Shown here: one piece after another, positions 1 to 10,806 of the stretch
How the letters are laid out: each line of letters starts with the position of its first letter
Position numbering within the stretch: position 1 is the first letter of the stretch
Assembly (NCBI RefSeq): GCF_901933205.1
Contig: NC_044577.1
Coordinates: 434,001 to 498,000 of the forward strand
Direction of reading: 5' to 3'
DNA: 64,000 nucleotides
Source: Camarhynchus parvulus
Taxonomy: Eukaryota; Chordata; Aves; Passeriformes; Thraupidae
Made by a program: the position numbers and the translations under genes
Notes under the pieces: generated by a model
Seen by the model: the letters and a program-made list of their open reading frames with translations, nothing else
The model's database searches: none
What the model was told of the DNA's origin: nothing

Positions 1-59
1 TCTTCTCAATTTTAACTTTGCCACCCTGTTTTTTTTTTTATTTGTTTGTTTTGCTTCAG

Positions 60-204
60 GACTTAGCTTTAGAAAGGAGACAGATTAGAGAAAGCATTTT
101 GGAAATCAGCTCAGAACACCAGAAGAATTTGTCGTTTGCTCGGCGGGATGGCGGCGTGGAAGGAAGGCGTGAAAAGCTTGTGTTCCCTTGGGAGGAGATG
201 TCTG
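60..204 (+). CDS. Candidate internal exon, coiled-coil-like peptide
   Basis: A long T-rich tract (about 29-57) ends in CAG at 57-59, the best-looking splice acceptor I saw in the window. The reading that starts at 60 is open to a stop at 252-254, and its first ~23 residues (beginning DLALERRQIRESILE) are charged and helical, as in coiled-coil proteins. The later part, rich in Gly and Arg, looks less natural. The donor is uncertain: TCTG|GTGGGC at 204/205 is acceptable but not strong and leaves one base over, which does not fit the only open frame of the next candidate at 648. The other two frames hit stops at once. Function and gene are not recognised. It could also be a chance frame behind an intronic pyrimidine tract. 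Confidence 0.22.
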
Positions 205-449
205 GTGGGCAGCCTGTGTCTGTGTGCTGCCACCTCCTAAAATCTCCTAAATGAACTATCCTAAAGCAGAGGAGAGCTGCCAGGTGTGCGTTACCAGGTT
301 CTTGAGAAGCCCAGGGAGTTTCCAGGCTGGGACATAAAAGGTGGAGGAGACACAGGTCCTGGTGTGGAATGCCAGTGGCCTCCATAGTGGAAATTAGTTT
401 CACTTTCTTGCTTGCCTTTTGATGGTGAATCACCAGGAAAATGAAGAAA

Positions 450-558
450 GGCCAGGTTGGAGAGGGCTTGGAGCAACCTGGGATAGGGGAAGTGTCCCTG
501 CCCATAGCAGGGGGGTGGAACTGGATGACCCTTTAGGTCCCTTTTTCACCCAAACCCT
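450..558 (+). mobile_element. CR1 LINE 3' fragment
   Basis: Sense-strand CR1 tail with the phrases for 'gcttggagcaacctgggat', 'aagtgtccctgcccat' and 'ggaactggatgac'. It ends in 'cacccaaaccc', just short of the CR1 terminal repeat. It is heavily 5'-truncated. Because it separates the candidate exons at 60 and 648, any transcript joining them must splice over it. Confidence 0.85.
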
Positions 559-647
559 TCCAAGAGTAGATGAAAACAGTAAGGATAGATTCTTGCGTAA
601 TCTTTATGCTGGTGAAGATGCAGCTCTGCTGTGCTTATGTTTCACAG

Positions 648-706
648 GCAACGTCCCAGTAATGCACAAAAGATAAAAACCAGCAGTGCAGTAACAGCAG
701 GAAAAG
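648..706 (+). CDS. Candidate 59-nt exon, Lys/Ser/Thr-rich peptide
   Basis: The acceptor is a pyrimidine-rich stretch ending TTTCACAG at 647; the donor is AAAAG|GTAAAT at 706/707, close to consensus. Only one of three frames is open: one base, then 19 codons (QRPSNAQKIKTSSAVTAGK), then one base. The peptide is basic and polar, like a disordered linker. The phase (two bases needed before, one left after) joins without a stop to the frame-2 reading of the candidate exon at 13117. I do not recognise the protein. Splice-site quality is the main support. A 59-nt stretch open in one frame is common by chance. Confidence 0.38.
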
Positions 707-1111
707 GTAAATACGAGAATGAGGGGTTTTTCTTAAACTAGTAGTGGTGTGTTTACAGACACCTGGGGGTTGATGAACTCCTGAGGAAGTTACCTGGTAG
801 CAGGACCTGAGAGGAGATATTTTGGTAGGTGCAGATGGCAGTGGCTTGTCTTGCAGAAACACGTTTTGCCCAAATCTCTAAGGGCTTGAACTCCAGACTG
901 CCTCCTTAGCCCTTGGAGCATCTGGACGGGGAAGGTTTGCACGTGCCATGGGCCTGTGTTAGCTGAGGGCTGATTTTTGGTGGAGGCTTTGCCCAGCTTG
1001 TCAGGTTGTTCTGCTTTCAGCACCAGCCTTGTGGTTTGCCCACTCCTGGAGAGCAGCAGCTTGGGCAGAGTGGCTGCAGCCCCCATGGGCAGTGCCTGTG
1101 CTTCTCCTGGC
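707..1111. other. Non-coding stretch, nothing recognised
   Basis: Sequence between the 648 candidate exon and the next CR1 copy. I see no repeat, motif or exon signal good enough to call. Confidence 0.5.
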
Positions 1112-1335
1112 CATACAATCGTGGAATGGTTGGGCTTGGGAGGCACCTTAAAGCCTTAAAACCCATCCCATTCCACCCCATGCCATGGCAGGGACACCTT
1201 CTACCATCCCAAGCTGCTCCAAGCCCCATCCCAAACTGGCCTTGGGCACTTCCAGGGATGCAGGGGCAGCCCCAGCTGCTCTGGGCACCCTGTGCCAGGG
1301 CCTGCCCACCCTGCTGGGGGAGATTCCTTGCTGCC
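1112..1335 (-). mobile_element. CR1 LINE 3' fragment
   Basis: Antisense CR1: starts with the degenerate terminal repeat (caatcgtggaatggttggg), then 'accttaaaacccatcccattccacccc', 'agggacaccttctaccatccc', 'cttgggcacttccagggat' and 'gggcaccctgtgccagggcctgcccaccct'. The + strand frames through it are antisense CR1, not genes. Confidence 0.92.
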
Positions 1336-2750
1336 ATGGGCAGAGGTGGAAGCACAGCAGCTGCCTGTTTATACCCTGCTGAAAAGCTGGAGCTGCCTTA
1401 AACAGCAGCCTTAAACCCATGGGGCTGCAGGGGGGAGGAGCAGGACTTGTTCAAAACAAAGGTTAAAGTTGCCTGTGGGTTTAGCTCAGTTTGCTCTCTT
1501 TATCTCTCTTTCACATGCTTTCTGGGGAATGGACTTTTAAAAGCCAGCTTAAGGTGTATCTGTGATGCAGAAACTTGCTGCAGTGCCTGGAACTTGTCCT
1601 CGAGGTTCATTTGCAGGTTTCACATCAGGGGAAGCTGCAGACTGTCTATACCTGGAGTGCCCAAACACCTTGCAAACCTATGGGCAAGCTAACTTGCCCA
1701 TAAATACGTAAGATGGGCTAAATCAAATATTTCAGGAGTTTTCCTTCATCTTGCAGGGTTCCCCTCGTGCTGGTGTGCCACGCTGTGCCTTCGTAGGGTC
1801 CCTGTAACCAGCTGTCCCCATGTGCCACTGTGGGCCAAGTGATGCTCCCTCCAGGGTTTGAGACCCTGAGTGCTCACTGCCCAGCTGTGCCAGCTTAACC
1901 TTGGGGTTAAAACACTCCCTTGGTGTCCTCCTCCAGCCAAAGAAGTGTTTGTGCGCTCCTTGGCATTGTGTATTTATATTTATATATTTAAAAAAATATG
2001 AACCCCAGCTCTTGGGACTGTATTTCACTCGTCTGGTACCCGTGGTTGAGTATACACAAAGGAGTTCATTTGCTCAGTGGGATCTGTTGCTGGCCTGTTT
2101 CAAATGGCAGAGCTTGTCCCAAACCACAAGGAAATATTAATTGAACATTTTATTGGGCCACTGGCAATGCCATTTGTTAAATATTTGCCAAGTATTCTTC
2201 ATGCTGGCTTCTTCAGTGGTGTCACATTCTACTTCATCGCTCTGCCAGTTCACCTTTAGCTCGTTTCCAGTTTTCCCATCACTTTTCCATCCTCTTTTTC
2301 AATCCTGCTAACAAGTCTACGTGGGTTTGGATTTTATCAGAGTCCTGCTGGAACCCCTTGAGTTTGTGCTTTTGTAAGGATGTGTTTCAGTGGGCAGAGA
2401 AGCCAATGGGATTTGTCTTGTCACTGAATTCACAATTGCCTTTCAGTTTTGAGCCCCCTTCCCTCATGGACAGCTTCTCCCTTCCATTTACCTTTGCTTC
2501 CAGTTTCCCCAGTCCAAGCATGCCATGCAAGGAAACAGAGCAGTGCAAGGTTCCCATCACTTGCTGAGCTTGGGGGGAAAAAAACCCCATAAAAATATGT
2601 GTGTTTGCCTCAAAATAGCCGAAGCTGACAAACAGCTGTCTGCTTTAATGATTAGAAATGTGGCAATATGGGTAACCAGTAAAAGGGGTAAACAGCCTTT
2701 TAAAATACTAAAGTAAAAGCTGTGTGTGCTGGAGGGGGAAATGGCTGGTA
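1336..2750. other. Non-coding stretch, nothing recognised
   Basis: About 1.4 kb of unique-looking sequence of ordinary base composition. Short A/T-rich patches occur (for example 1965-2000). No exon with both splice sites, no repeat family and no RNA gene could be supported. Confidence 0.5.
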
Positions 2751-2841
2751 GCATTTTGGGTCGATTTAGGTTGTCTCAAATATATATATATATATGTATT
2801 TTTTATATGTATTTGAGGCAACCTAAATCGACCCAAAATGC
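2751..2841. repeat. Near-perfect 32-bp inverted repeat (hairpin)
   Basis: The left arm (2751-2782, starting GCATTTTGGGTCGATTTAGG) and the right arm (2810-2841, ending CGACCCAAAATGC) are reverse complements over 32 positions, with one exception (T2774 opposite G2818, a G-T wobble in RNA). The 27-base loop (2783-2809) is itself AT-rich. A transcript from either strand would fold into a long stem. The inner part TTAGGTTG...CAACCTAA is oriented as mariner terminal repeats are, but no transposon body lies between. Alternatives are an inverted duplication made by replication template switching, or a MITE. It abuts the TA microsatellite. Confidence 0.85.
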
Positions 2842-3010
2842 CTATATATTAATATATATATTAATATATAAATATATATAAAAATATATATATAAATAGA
2901 TAAATATATATGTGTATAAATATAAGTATATATATGTGTGTGTATAAAGATATATATATGTGTGTATATATATATGTATATATAGGTATATGTGTGTATA
3001 TATATATATA

Positions 3011-3042
<32 letters not shown>

Positions 3043-3056
3043 ATATATATATATAG
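2842..3056. repeat. TA-rich microsatellite, (TA)n/(TATG)n
   Basis: About 215 bp made almost only of TA, TATG and TGTG steps, with local (TG)n and (TA)n runs. It directly follows the hairpin and ends at the unique sequence beginning 'gcctatattggatgc'. It has no coding potential and is likely unstable and cruciform-prone. Confidence 0.95.
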
Positions 3057-6000
3057 CCTATATTGGATGCTTGGATGAAGAAACTCCTCAGAGCCCTCCT
3101 GTAATTAATGCCACTTGCATTTTGATTGTGTTATGCACAAGGCCCAAGTGGGCCAGGTTTACTTTCTCCTGCAGTGGACCGTGTTGATAAAGCAATATAT
3201 AACAGATGATTCATGAAGTGCTGCTTGTCATTGCCAGGGCTGCTTGAATAGCGAGCAGATTTTGGGCAATGCTTCTTCACCGGAAAGATTTGGGCAGTTT
3301 AAACTGAGAGGAGGAGGAGGAGGAGAGAAAAATCTGCGCTGTATTTCTGGCTGTCTTAAAGGAGCTGCCTCAGAGCGTTTAGGAGAAGTTGGTGGGGGGA
3401 GAACGGGTGAAATAAAGGGGGGGTAGAGAAGCAGGAAAGCACACGGAGGTTGCATAATGATGTTGAAAAAGGGAACAATTAGAAAAGGATTGTAAAATCT
3501 CTTGGAAAGCCTCTGTGGTTTTCCCTTTGCAAGGAATTACAGCTTGGCCTTCCCCTCTGAAAATTCAGGCATTCATTACTGGGCACATCTTGATCAGCTT
3601 CATGTTTTTTAGCTCATTTTGTGTTGGATATCACCTCAGAGAAGTTTGATGAAAATGTGCCTCCAAGAGGCATCTCCCAGTGCAGAGGAATTTGTGTTGG
3701 CTCGTGGGTCTGGACTCAGCCCTCTGCCCTCCTCATCAGTGGCTGAACCTTTGTTCATCACATAAGAAGCATTTAAACCCCAAAATGTTGCAATTTGAAA
3801 ACTGGATCTTTGGCTCATGAGAATCCTTTTTTTTTTTTTTTTTTTTTTAGTTTGGCCAAAATTAGGTTATCTTAATTTAGTTTGGTTTTCTAATAACAAG
3901 CCAGTTATTTCATCTGTCTGTGTATCTATCTGTCTGTATCTGCTGCAAGAAGAATTGTGTTTCAGGGGTTTTATTTTCTGCTCTCACAGGATAAAATAAC
4001 ATTCAGGGGCTGAGCATCCCAGCCTGGGTTTTGGCAGCACAGCAAAGTGTTGTTTTAAATGTCTTTTTAAGCGTGTCACTCCTTCATTCCGGGGAGCAGT
4101 GACATCCAGCTGAACTGAACTCCATGTATCTTTCATGAGCAGTGAAAAACCCTGATATTTCACACATAGGAAATAATTCACTTTATTAATTTTTCTGGAG
4201 AAGTGGCGCTTTAATGAGGTGTCTGTCAGCGAGACTTAATTACAGTTAAATTCTGGGAGCATTAGTACACTGTGTCTTGTTCCCTGTGAAATGAACTTCC
4301 ATTTGTCACGTGAGCATTGGTTTGCTGATAGAATTTGTGTTAACTTGGAGGAATAGCAGTTACTCATAACTGGGCTGTCACATCCTTCTCCTGCCTGGAT
4401 TTTCCTGCTGTGCTCCAACAGCTTCTGTTGCGTTTGCTCAGGGAAAATCATGCTCAGCTTGGTTTTGGGGTTGTGTTGACAAAATTTCATCTCCAAGAAA
4501 AGCCTGAAATAAGGAATTAATCCTGGTGTGTGCTGTTCCCAAGAAATTCCCAGGAGTGTTTGTCAAGGCATTTGGAAGGTTACGTTTCCCCCCATGGGAG
4601 CTACAGTTACCTAGCTCTTGCTACTGTTTGTGGTGGATTCTGGTGAAGTCCTCAATGCAGGTGCTTCTCCTGGAGAGCCAAAAACACGGGCTTGCCTTTT
4701 ACTGCAGGTCCATGTGCGTGTGGAGGGCTGAGGTTTGCTTCTCTGCTCAAATAATGTGCACGAGAGTGAAGAAAAATTGCATTTTTCTCACCTTTATAAC
4801 AACGAGGGTCGTGCAAACTGGAAGAGTCTGTGAGTTTTGGCCTTGGGAGCTCAGGGCAGGGAGAGGTAGGCACTACCTTAATCATTCCATGAATGTGGGC
4901 AGGGTGTCTGTTGGGTTGTCTTTGCTCCTTGTGCAAAGCAGTTCTTCCTCACTACCTGATGCATGGGGAAAAAAATAAATAAAATAAATTCCTCTCCATG
5001 TGGATGCTGTTGTGCATTTCTCCTACCCAAGACAGATTTCCTGTTTGAGTCAAATAGCAGGGCATTGGTTGGGAGGAAATGTTCTTTACTTATTCATTTC
5101 CACAAGTGATACCTGCTGTCAGATCCTGGTGGGGGCCGAAGGACACATTTGAGTCAGGACTGCCTCTCACAAGATATTGACCTGGAAGCATGATCAAAGG
5201 AGAAGGGAGAGGACTAGAAAGGAGTATTTATTCTGATTGTACGTGGTAGGTACCTACTGCTTCCTTGGGGGCTGTGTTTGCCTCTCCTTGTCAGGCTTTT
5301 CTTCATCCCCTTGCTCATCCCTCTTCAGCCTCAGATGGAGGCTTTGAGGATGGGCTTAATCATAACAGTGAATGAAATATTTAACATTAGGAAAAACACT
5401 TCCTGCTTGAAGCTTTGCAAAAACCACCAGCTTGTGACAGGGTAAAGCAATCGTAGGTTTTGTGTTATAAATTATCAAACCTGCAGAAAAGCTGGAGACT
5501 TCTGGGTCAGTGGGGAAAAAGGCTTGATGTGATTTCAGGGCAAAGTGTGGCTCTGTCACTGGCTGCTTTATGCCTTGCAGAAGATGGCCTTGTCGTTGCA
5601 GTCTTGTTCAGGAGGACATTCTGTGAGCTGCTGAGAGTAGAAAATACTTCTACTGTGCAATTTTCTGAGCCACCCCTGCAGATTTTGGGTGGATTTACAC
5701 AGATTACACAGTCTTGTTCATCTCAGTTGCTGTGTCTGGGTGTCTCTTACTGCTGTTACCTCTACTAGGTTGTGTTCTGTCAACAGAAAAAGGTGATGGT
5801 GGTACCTGCTGGATCTGATTCTGTTGTTTTACAATTGCACTGAAACAACAAGCCATAGTCAAAAGAAGGCAAGTGTTGGTATTTAGAATGTGAAAACCAC
5901 CTCTGACCCCAGAAAGCTGATGATAAAGCTGGGCAGGAGCCTCACTTTGTACACTGGGGCACTTCTTGTCTGTGCTGCTGGTTAAGGGCTCGATCCTGCA

Positions 6001-8387
6001 CCTGGTGAGGCCAGCAGGGATTTCCCCTTTGCTTTGAGCTGGCTGTGAGCGGTGTCCCCAAACTGCAAACATTCATGGGGACCAGCAAGGGGCAAGCTCT
6101 GGGCTCTGCTGGGCCAGCACAGCTCTCTGGCCGCACACTTAGAGTGACATCAGGAGGAATTTCTGCCCTGAAAGAGTTGTCAGGATGTGTCACCATCCCT
6201 TGTGCCACTGGTGTGTGCAGCTGGGAGAGCCCCCAGGGGCCACTGCTGGGTGGCAGCCACGGGGTGACACCAGCCTTGAGTGGCCACCAAAGCCAAGTGT
6301 CCTCCTGTCAGCTGACAGCACCAGAGTCACAGCTGAATTCTGTTTGGCACCGAAAGTGTGCTGCTTCTGGGCTTTGCTCTAAAAATGCTGGGCTAAAAAT
6401 AACCTGCTGTGCAGGGATGCTGGAAGCAGGGGAGCAAATGGAGAACTTGAGCACAGAACAACATAAGGCTTGGCTGGCTGCAGGGATGGGGTGGTGGGGC
6501 AGCAGCCGGGCCAAGGCAGGACAGCTGTGCCCAGGGGAAGGAATGATTCCCTGGGAAGGGGAGGAGGAAGTGAGGGAGCTGAGAGTGGCAGGTAGACATT
6601 GAACTCTTGTGGCTGCCCCACTTCAAAGGGAGCGGGCCATAAAAACCCCAACAGCGGTTGGGTGAGGAAAATTGCACCTCAGATATGAAATCCTGCCCTG
6701 TAACAGCCCAGCCAGGCTGGCCTCGTGCAGGTCCTCTCAGAAAGGGGACTTGGGGCTGCTCAGACAGTGCAGCAAAAAAAAAAAACCCAACCACTAGTGT
6801 TTAATGGGGTGTTCAGCTCATTGCAAATGGCAGCAAACCTGAGCTGGGCAGGAATGAGAGCAGCTCCTTGCAGCAGGCTTGTCACCCTCCTGGGACAGGG
6901 ATACCCAGCCATCGTGCACTTCCCATGCCTGCATCTTCCCAAGTGCCACTATGGCATGAATGACATTCCCCACATTCTTTCCTTAGCTGGAAGGAGCTGA
7001 TCAGGCCCCGGGGTTGGGAGTCATGCTGGAAGCTCAGAGATAGCTCAGGCTTTAGCTCTTGGCCTCTCCCTTCCCTCTTCCCGAGGGTATTCATGGGGTG
7101 GGATGCCCCAGTCCAAGGAGCTGGATATGGACATCTGATCCTCCTTGCTGCCTTTTTGCTCCAGTAGGAAAAACCTTCAGTGTCTGCAGTTGCTGGCTGA
7201 ATGTCTAAGAGGAGCAACTTAGACTGTATTTAAATAAATAAAAAAACCAGCATATTTTTGGCAATAATTTAGACTTTTGCTGTAAACTGTCTACATTCCC
7301 TGGGGGATGAGGTCTCCTTTTGAGAAAATCTGTTCTGGATTCAGCATGTTTGACAATTTCTTCGTGTGACTACCTTCAGGTTTTTGTTTTGGTGGGGTAA
7401 ATGAGCACAATAATGTGTGTGTGCTTCTAAGTGCTCAGCTTGGGGGTTTATTTCTGATTTTTTTTTCTTTAAAATATCGAAACCCTCTCTTCAGGATACC
7501 AGGACTGACAAGGTTTGCGTTCCAGTATTGCAACACAAGGTGTTCTCTGTTTCAGACTGTAAATATTTATCTCTTGTCAAAGCAGAGCAGTTACTATTGG
7601 GAACTGATCTGGCATGTGAAAAGGTTTTCCTTAAGGAATTTGTTTCCTTTTATTTACAGTGTTATCGTATATTTCAATTCCAGGGCCTCAGCATATAGCT
7701 CTGAGGCTCCTTCCCAGCACTGGCAGCTGAAATGGGAATGATGGCAGCCTGGGGACAGGGATAAGGGAGTTCTGAGCACGGGCTGGAGCCAGAGCGTGGC
7801 TGTGGAACCCAGGCCAGGTCCTGGTGCTCTCCTGCAGCGCTGCCTGGGATGGATGGAAGGGGCACAGACTGAGCTCAGGTGTTCCCTGCGCTGTTCCCTC
7901 CTGGAGCAGGCCCTCCCTGCCCTGTGCACGTCTCTGCCTCTCCTCCTGCTTTGTCATAACCTTCCTGCTGCGCTGGGAGCCCTCTCCAGCCTCCTCCTGT
8001 TGTGTTTGCCACAGGTCTGGGGATGGGTTCCTGCTGCTGGGAATTCCTGACATCTCCCTGCAGCGCCTGGCGTGGCTGGGGAAATTGTTCCTGTTGTGTT
8101 GTGCCACACGTGGGAGGCTTGTTCAGCCTGCACAGGTCTGGGGTTTATTTTTTACATCTCCCTGGCTTCTGTACATGCAGATTTTTTGATGCTGCTGGTT
8201 GCTTTAGTTCTGGATACCCTTGCCTGTGTGCTGGAGTCTCGGAAGAGCAGCCGAGGGCTGTCGAGGAGGGCTGCAGGCTGTGCTGTTTTCCCTCTCTCAG
8301 GGAGCAGCCTCATGCAGTGGAATTGGTTATTGAGGCTGAGTTCAGCCCCTGCCGTGGCAGGGCAGAGCTGCTTTTGCTTTTGTTTAG
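3057..8387. other. Long mostly unique non-coding stretch
   Basis: About 5.3 kb with almost no recognisable mobile elements. It holds a purine-rich GGA patch near 3309-3325, a T-run of 22 at 3827-3848, and clustered AATAAA hexamers near 4970-4990 and 7228-7240, which could serve as polyadenylation signals but have no gene tied to them. A frame at 6045-6602 (185 codons) and others here resemble no protein I know. GC rises around 7690-8050. Confidence 0.5.
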
Positions 8388-8459
8388 CAATGTGCAAAAT
8401 GCATACCTCAGACTAGAGCCGGCGCTGGCCTTCGAGCTCATCTCGCTGATTCAGAGCTG
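8388..8459 (+). CDS. Weak candidate 72-nt exon
   Basis: A T-rich tract (cttttgcttttgtttag) gives a good acceptor at 8387; the donor is AGCTG|GTAGGC at 8459/8460. The segment is 72 nt. Two frames stay open: one beginning QCAKCIPQTRAG (24 whole codons) and one beginning NVQNAYLRLEPALAFEL (phase 1). Having two open frames lowers the support. No family is recognised and the phase links to the other candidates are not decisive. Confidence 0.18.
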
Positions 8460-9516
8460 GTAGGCAGATAAAATGGAGTGAAAATAAGAAATGCTTTCTT
8501 TGCCTCTGGTGTTTGAATATACAGCTGTTTATTTCACATGTATATACTTCATGAGCACAAATCATGTCTGCATTTAATATTTTCATGCATCCCTATTTCT
8601 GCCTGGTGTGTCTGTCCAAACCCCAAGGACAACAGATGGATGTCCAGGGAATGCCTTTATCATCTCCTGAGTTTATCATCGCTATCAGGTCACATCAGCT
8701 TCAGTCCTTGCTCTCTAATCTGTCTCCAGGGATGCACACTCCATGCACCCTTTCTTTTTCTCCTCTCTGGCATCTCGTGTGAGATTTGCAGTTTGTGGCT
8801 TCGGGGCAGCAAGCCCTGTGCTGGTTTGGGGAAGGGTTTGTGGCTGGGACTGGATGGATGCAGCTTTTCCGGGCTGGTTTATGGCTTTATGTGGAGTTTT
8901 TAACAGCACTTCCAAATCAGACTGCTAAAAGGTAAATGGCCAAAGTTATTCATAAACGCTGTGATAGTCAGAGTGGAGACTCTGAATAGAAAGCTTTGTT
9001 CAGGATTTCCTGGAGTGAGAAGTGAAGCTGTCTTGGTCAAAGGGAGCGCTCTATGTGGATTCAGTGCCAGGCTTATCTCTCTTGTTTAATGCGATATATT
9101 TGAGCAGAATCAAAGTTGCTTCTGAGTGTTACTGGCAGAAATGGCAGCCTATTTGCATATTTACTGGCTTCTGGGAGTCTAGATATGTCAGCAGCCTCTG
9201 CTCCTTTTCACTCGATCTTATCTCCCCATTCCATTTCAGGCAAGAATTCCTGCAATCTCCTTGCCCCCGCCCCAGCCCTGAAGTGTGCTTTGCATGCCGA
9301 GTGCTCTGAGCTAATGGGACTCTGTTTGCTCTGCAGCGGCCCTGCCATTTGCTTCACTGGAAAGCTGGTGCTGAAATGTGGATGTTCAGCTGCCTGACAA
9401 ACCGAGGAGGTGCCTGGCTTTCCCTCGGGAAGGGCTGGAGGTGGCTGCAGGCATTGGCTCTCAGGCCATTTTTTCCCCTCTGCTGTAATGTAACTTATTA
9501 ATCATTATGTTCGTAA
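8460..9516. other. Non-coding stretch, nothing recognised
   Basis: About 1 kb between the weak exon at 8388 and an old CR1 copy. I see no repeat, RNA gene or convincing exon. Confidence 0.5.
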
Positions 9517-9805
9517 GAAACACAGAGTCGTTTAGGTGGAAAAGTTCTGTGAGATCATCAAATCCAGCAGTTCCCCCAGCACTGCCATTAACCCAAGTGC
9601 CACATCCACATGGCTTTTAAACCCCAGGGATGGGGACTCCACCGCTGCCCAGGGACTGACAGCTCTCTCCACGCAGAAATTTTCCTAAATATCCAACATT
9701 AACCTCCCCCATTAACAACCTGAGGCTGTTTGCTCCTGTCCTGTCACTTGTTACCGGGGGAAAAGACCAGCCCCAGCTCAGCAGAACCTCCTGTCAGCGA
9801 CAAGA
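9517..9805 (-). mobile_element. Older CR1 LINE 3' fragment
   Basis: Antisense CR1 of a different, more diverged type from most copies here. Recognisable phrases are 'tttaaaccccagggatggggactccaccgctgcccag', 'ctgacagctctctccacgcagaaattttcctaaatatccaac' and 'cctcctgtcagcgacaa'. It is of the same type as the + strand copy at 37525-37885. Confidence 0.85.
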
Positions 9806-10261
9806 TGGATCCAGATTAAGGCTTACACACAGAGTCTTTGGATTTGTGTTGTTTTCCCCCTGTGTTCTGTCCCGTTCATTTATTTCAGAGTATCCCAAGC
9901 AGCAGGTGGTAAGGTGGATAGGGTGAGAGGAGATCCTGCAGAGCAGAGCTTTGGTGGCCAATGGCAGCTTATCTGGAAAGCCCAGCGATTCCTCCTGCTC
10001 CAGAAGCTGGAGCTGTTCGCCAGAAGTTACAGCAGGAGGTTTGGGAGCATGCAAAGGCGCAAAATGCCGAGCTCCAGGAAAGTGAATCAAGACCCCGAAG
10101 GTTGGGCTTTGATGTTTTTAGAGGCTGAAGAGGGACAAAAGCAGGTGTAAATGACTTTGCTTCATTCCCACCCCGAAAGAGGAGGCAGTTGCAGGGAGGA
10201 GTGTTCTGTCTGTGCTGTTTGGTGTGAAAAGCCATAAAGGGCTTGGAGGTGTTGGTGCATG
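9806..10261. other. Non-coding stretch, nothing recognised
   Basis: About 450 bp between two CR1 copies. There is no supported feature. Confidence 0.5.
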
Positions 10262-10806
10262 AGAAGCTCTGCAGCCCAGAAATCCCAAACCCTGGGCTGC
10301 AGCCAAAGAGCTGTGACCAGCAGGGAACGGGGGATTCTGCCCCTCTCAGGTGCCCCAGCCCTGGGCCCAGCACAGGGAGCACCTGGAGCTGCTGGAGAGA
10401 GTCCAGAGGAGGCACCAGAGATGCCCCAAGGGCTGGAGCCAGGCTGGCAGAGCTGGGGGTGCTCACCTGGAGAGGAGAAGGCTCCAGGGAGAGCTCAGAG
10501 CACCTAAAGGGGCTCCAGGAGAGCTGGAGAGGGACTGGGGACAAGGGATGGAGGGACAGGACACAGGGAATGGCTCCCACTGCCAGAGGGCAGGGATGGA
10601 TGGGAGATTGGGAATTAGGAATTGTTCCCTGGCAGGGTGGGCAGGCCCTGGCACTGCCCAGAGCACCTGTGGCTGCCCCTGGATCCCTGGCAGTGCCCAA
10701 GGCCAGGATGGATGGGCTTGGAGCAGCCTGGGACAGTGGAAGGTGTCCCTGCCATGGTAGGGGTGGAATGGGATGACTTTAAGATCCCTTCAAACACAAA
10801 CCCTAC
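10262..10806 (+). mobile_element. CR1 LINE 3' fragment, longest copy here
   Basis: Sense CR1 of about 545 bp: 'gagaagctctgcagcccag', 'tggagagagtccagaggaggcaccagagatg', 'gagctgggggtgctcacctggagaggagaaggctccagggagagctcagag', the 'cctggatccctgg...gcccaaggcc' block, then 'ggaaggtgtccctgccatgg' and a tail 'gatcccttcaaacacaaaccc'. The large frames on both strands here (up to 243 codons) are CR1 readings without coding meaning. Confidence 0.95.

Noticed and set aside
2751..2841. Hairpin as a rho-independent terminator or tRNA-like element
   Set aside because: The DNA is vertebrate nuclear sequence; the stem is far longer than a terminator and has no tRNA features.
4968..4992. Cluster of AATAAA polyadenylation signals
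   Set aside because: The signals sit in an A-rich run, and no exon upstream could be tied to them.
6045..6602. 185-codon plus frame
   Set aside because: Single uninterrupted frame in unique DNA, but the peptide is loose in composition and resembles no family I know; an antisense frame is also open.
7561..7698. Open frame after TGTTTCAG with a protein-like reading
   Set aside because: The only nearby donor is GTTTTC, which is poor; a second frame is equally open.
9969..10776. Large open frames on both strands (243 codons minus, 177 plus)
   Set aside because: They lie mainly in the CR1 copy at 10262-10806 and read its untranslated 3' part, partly antisense.
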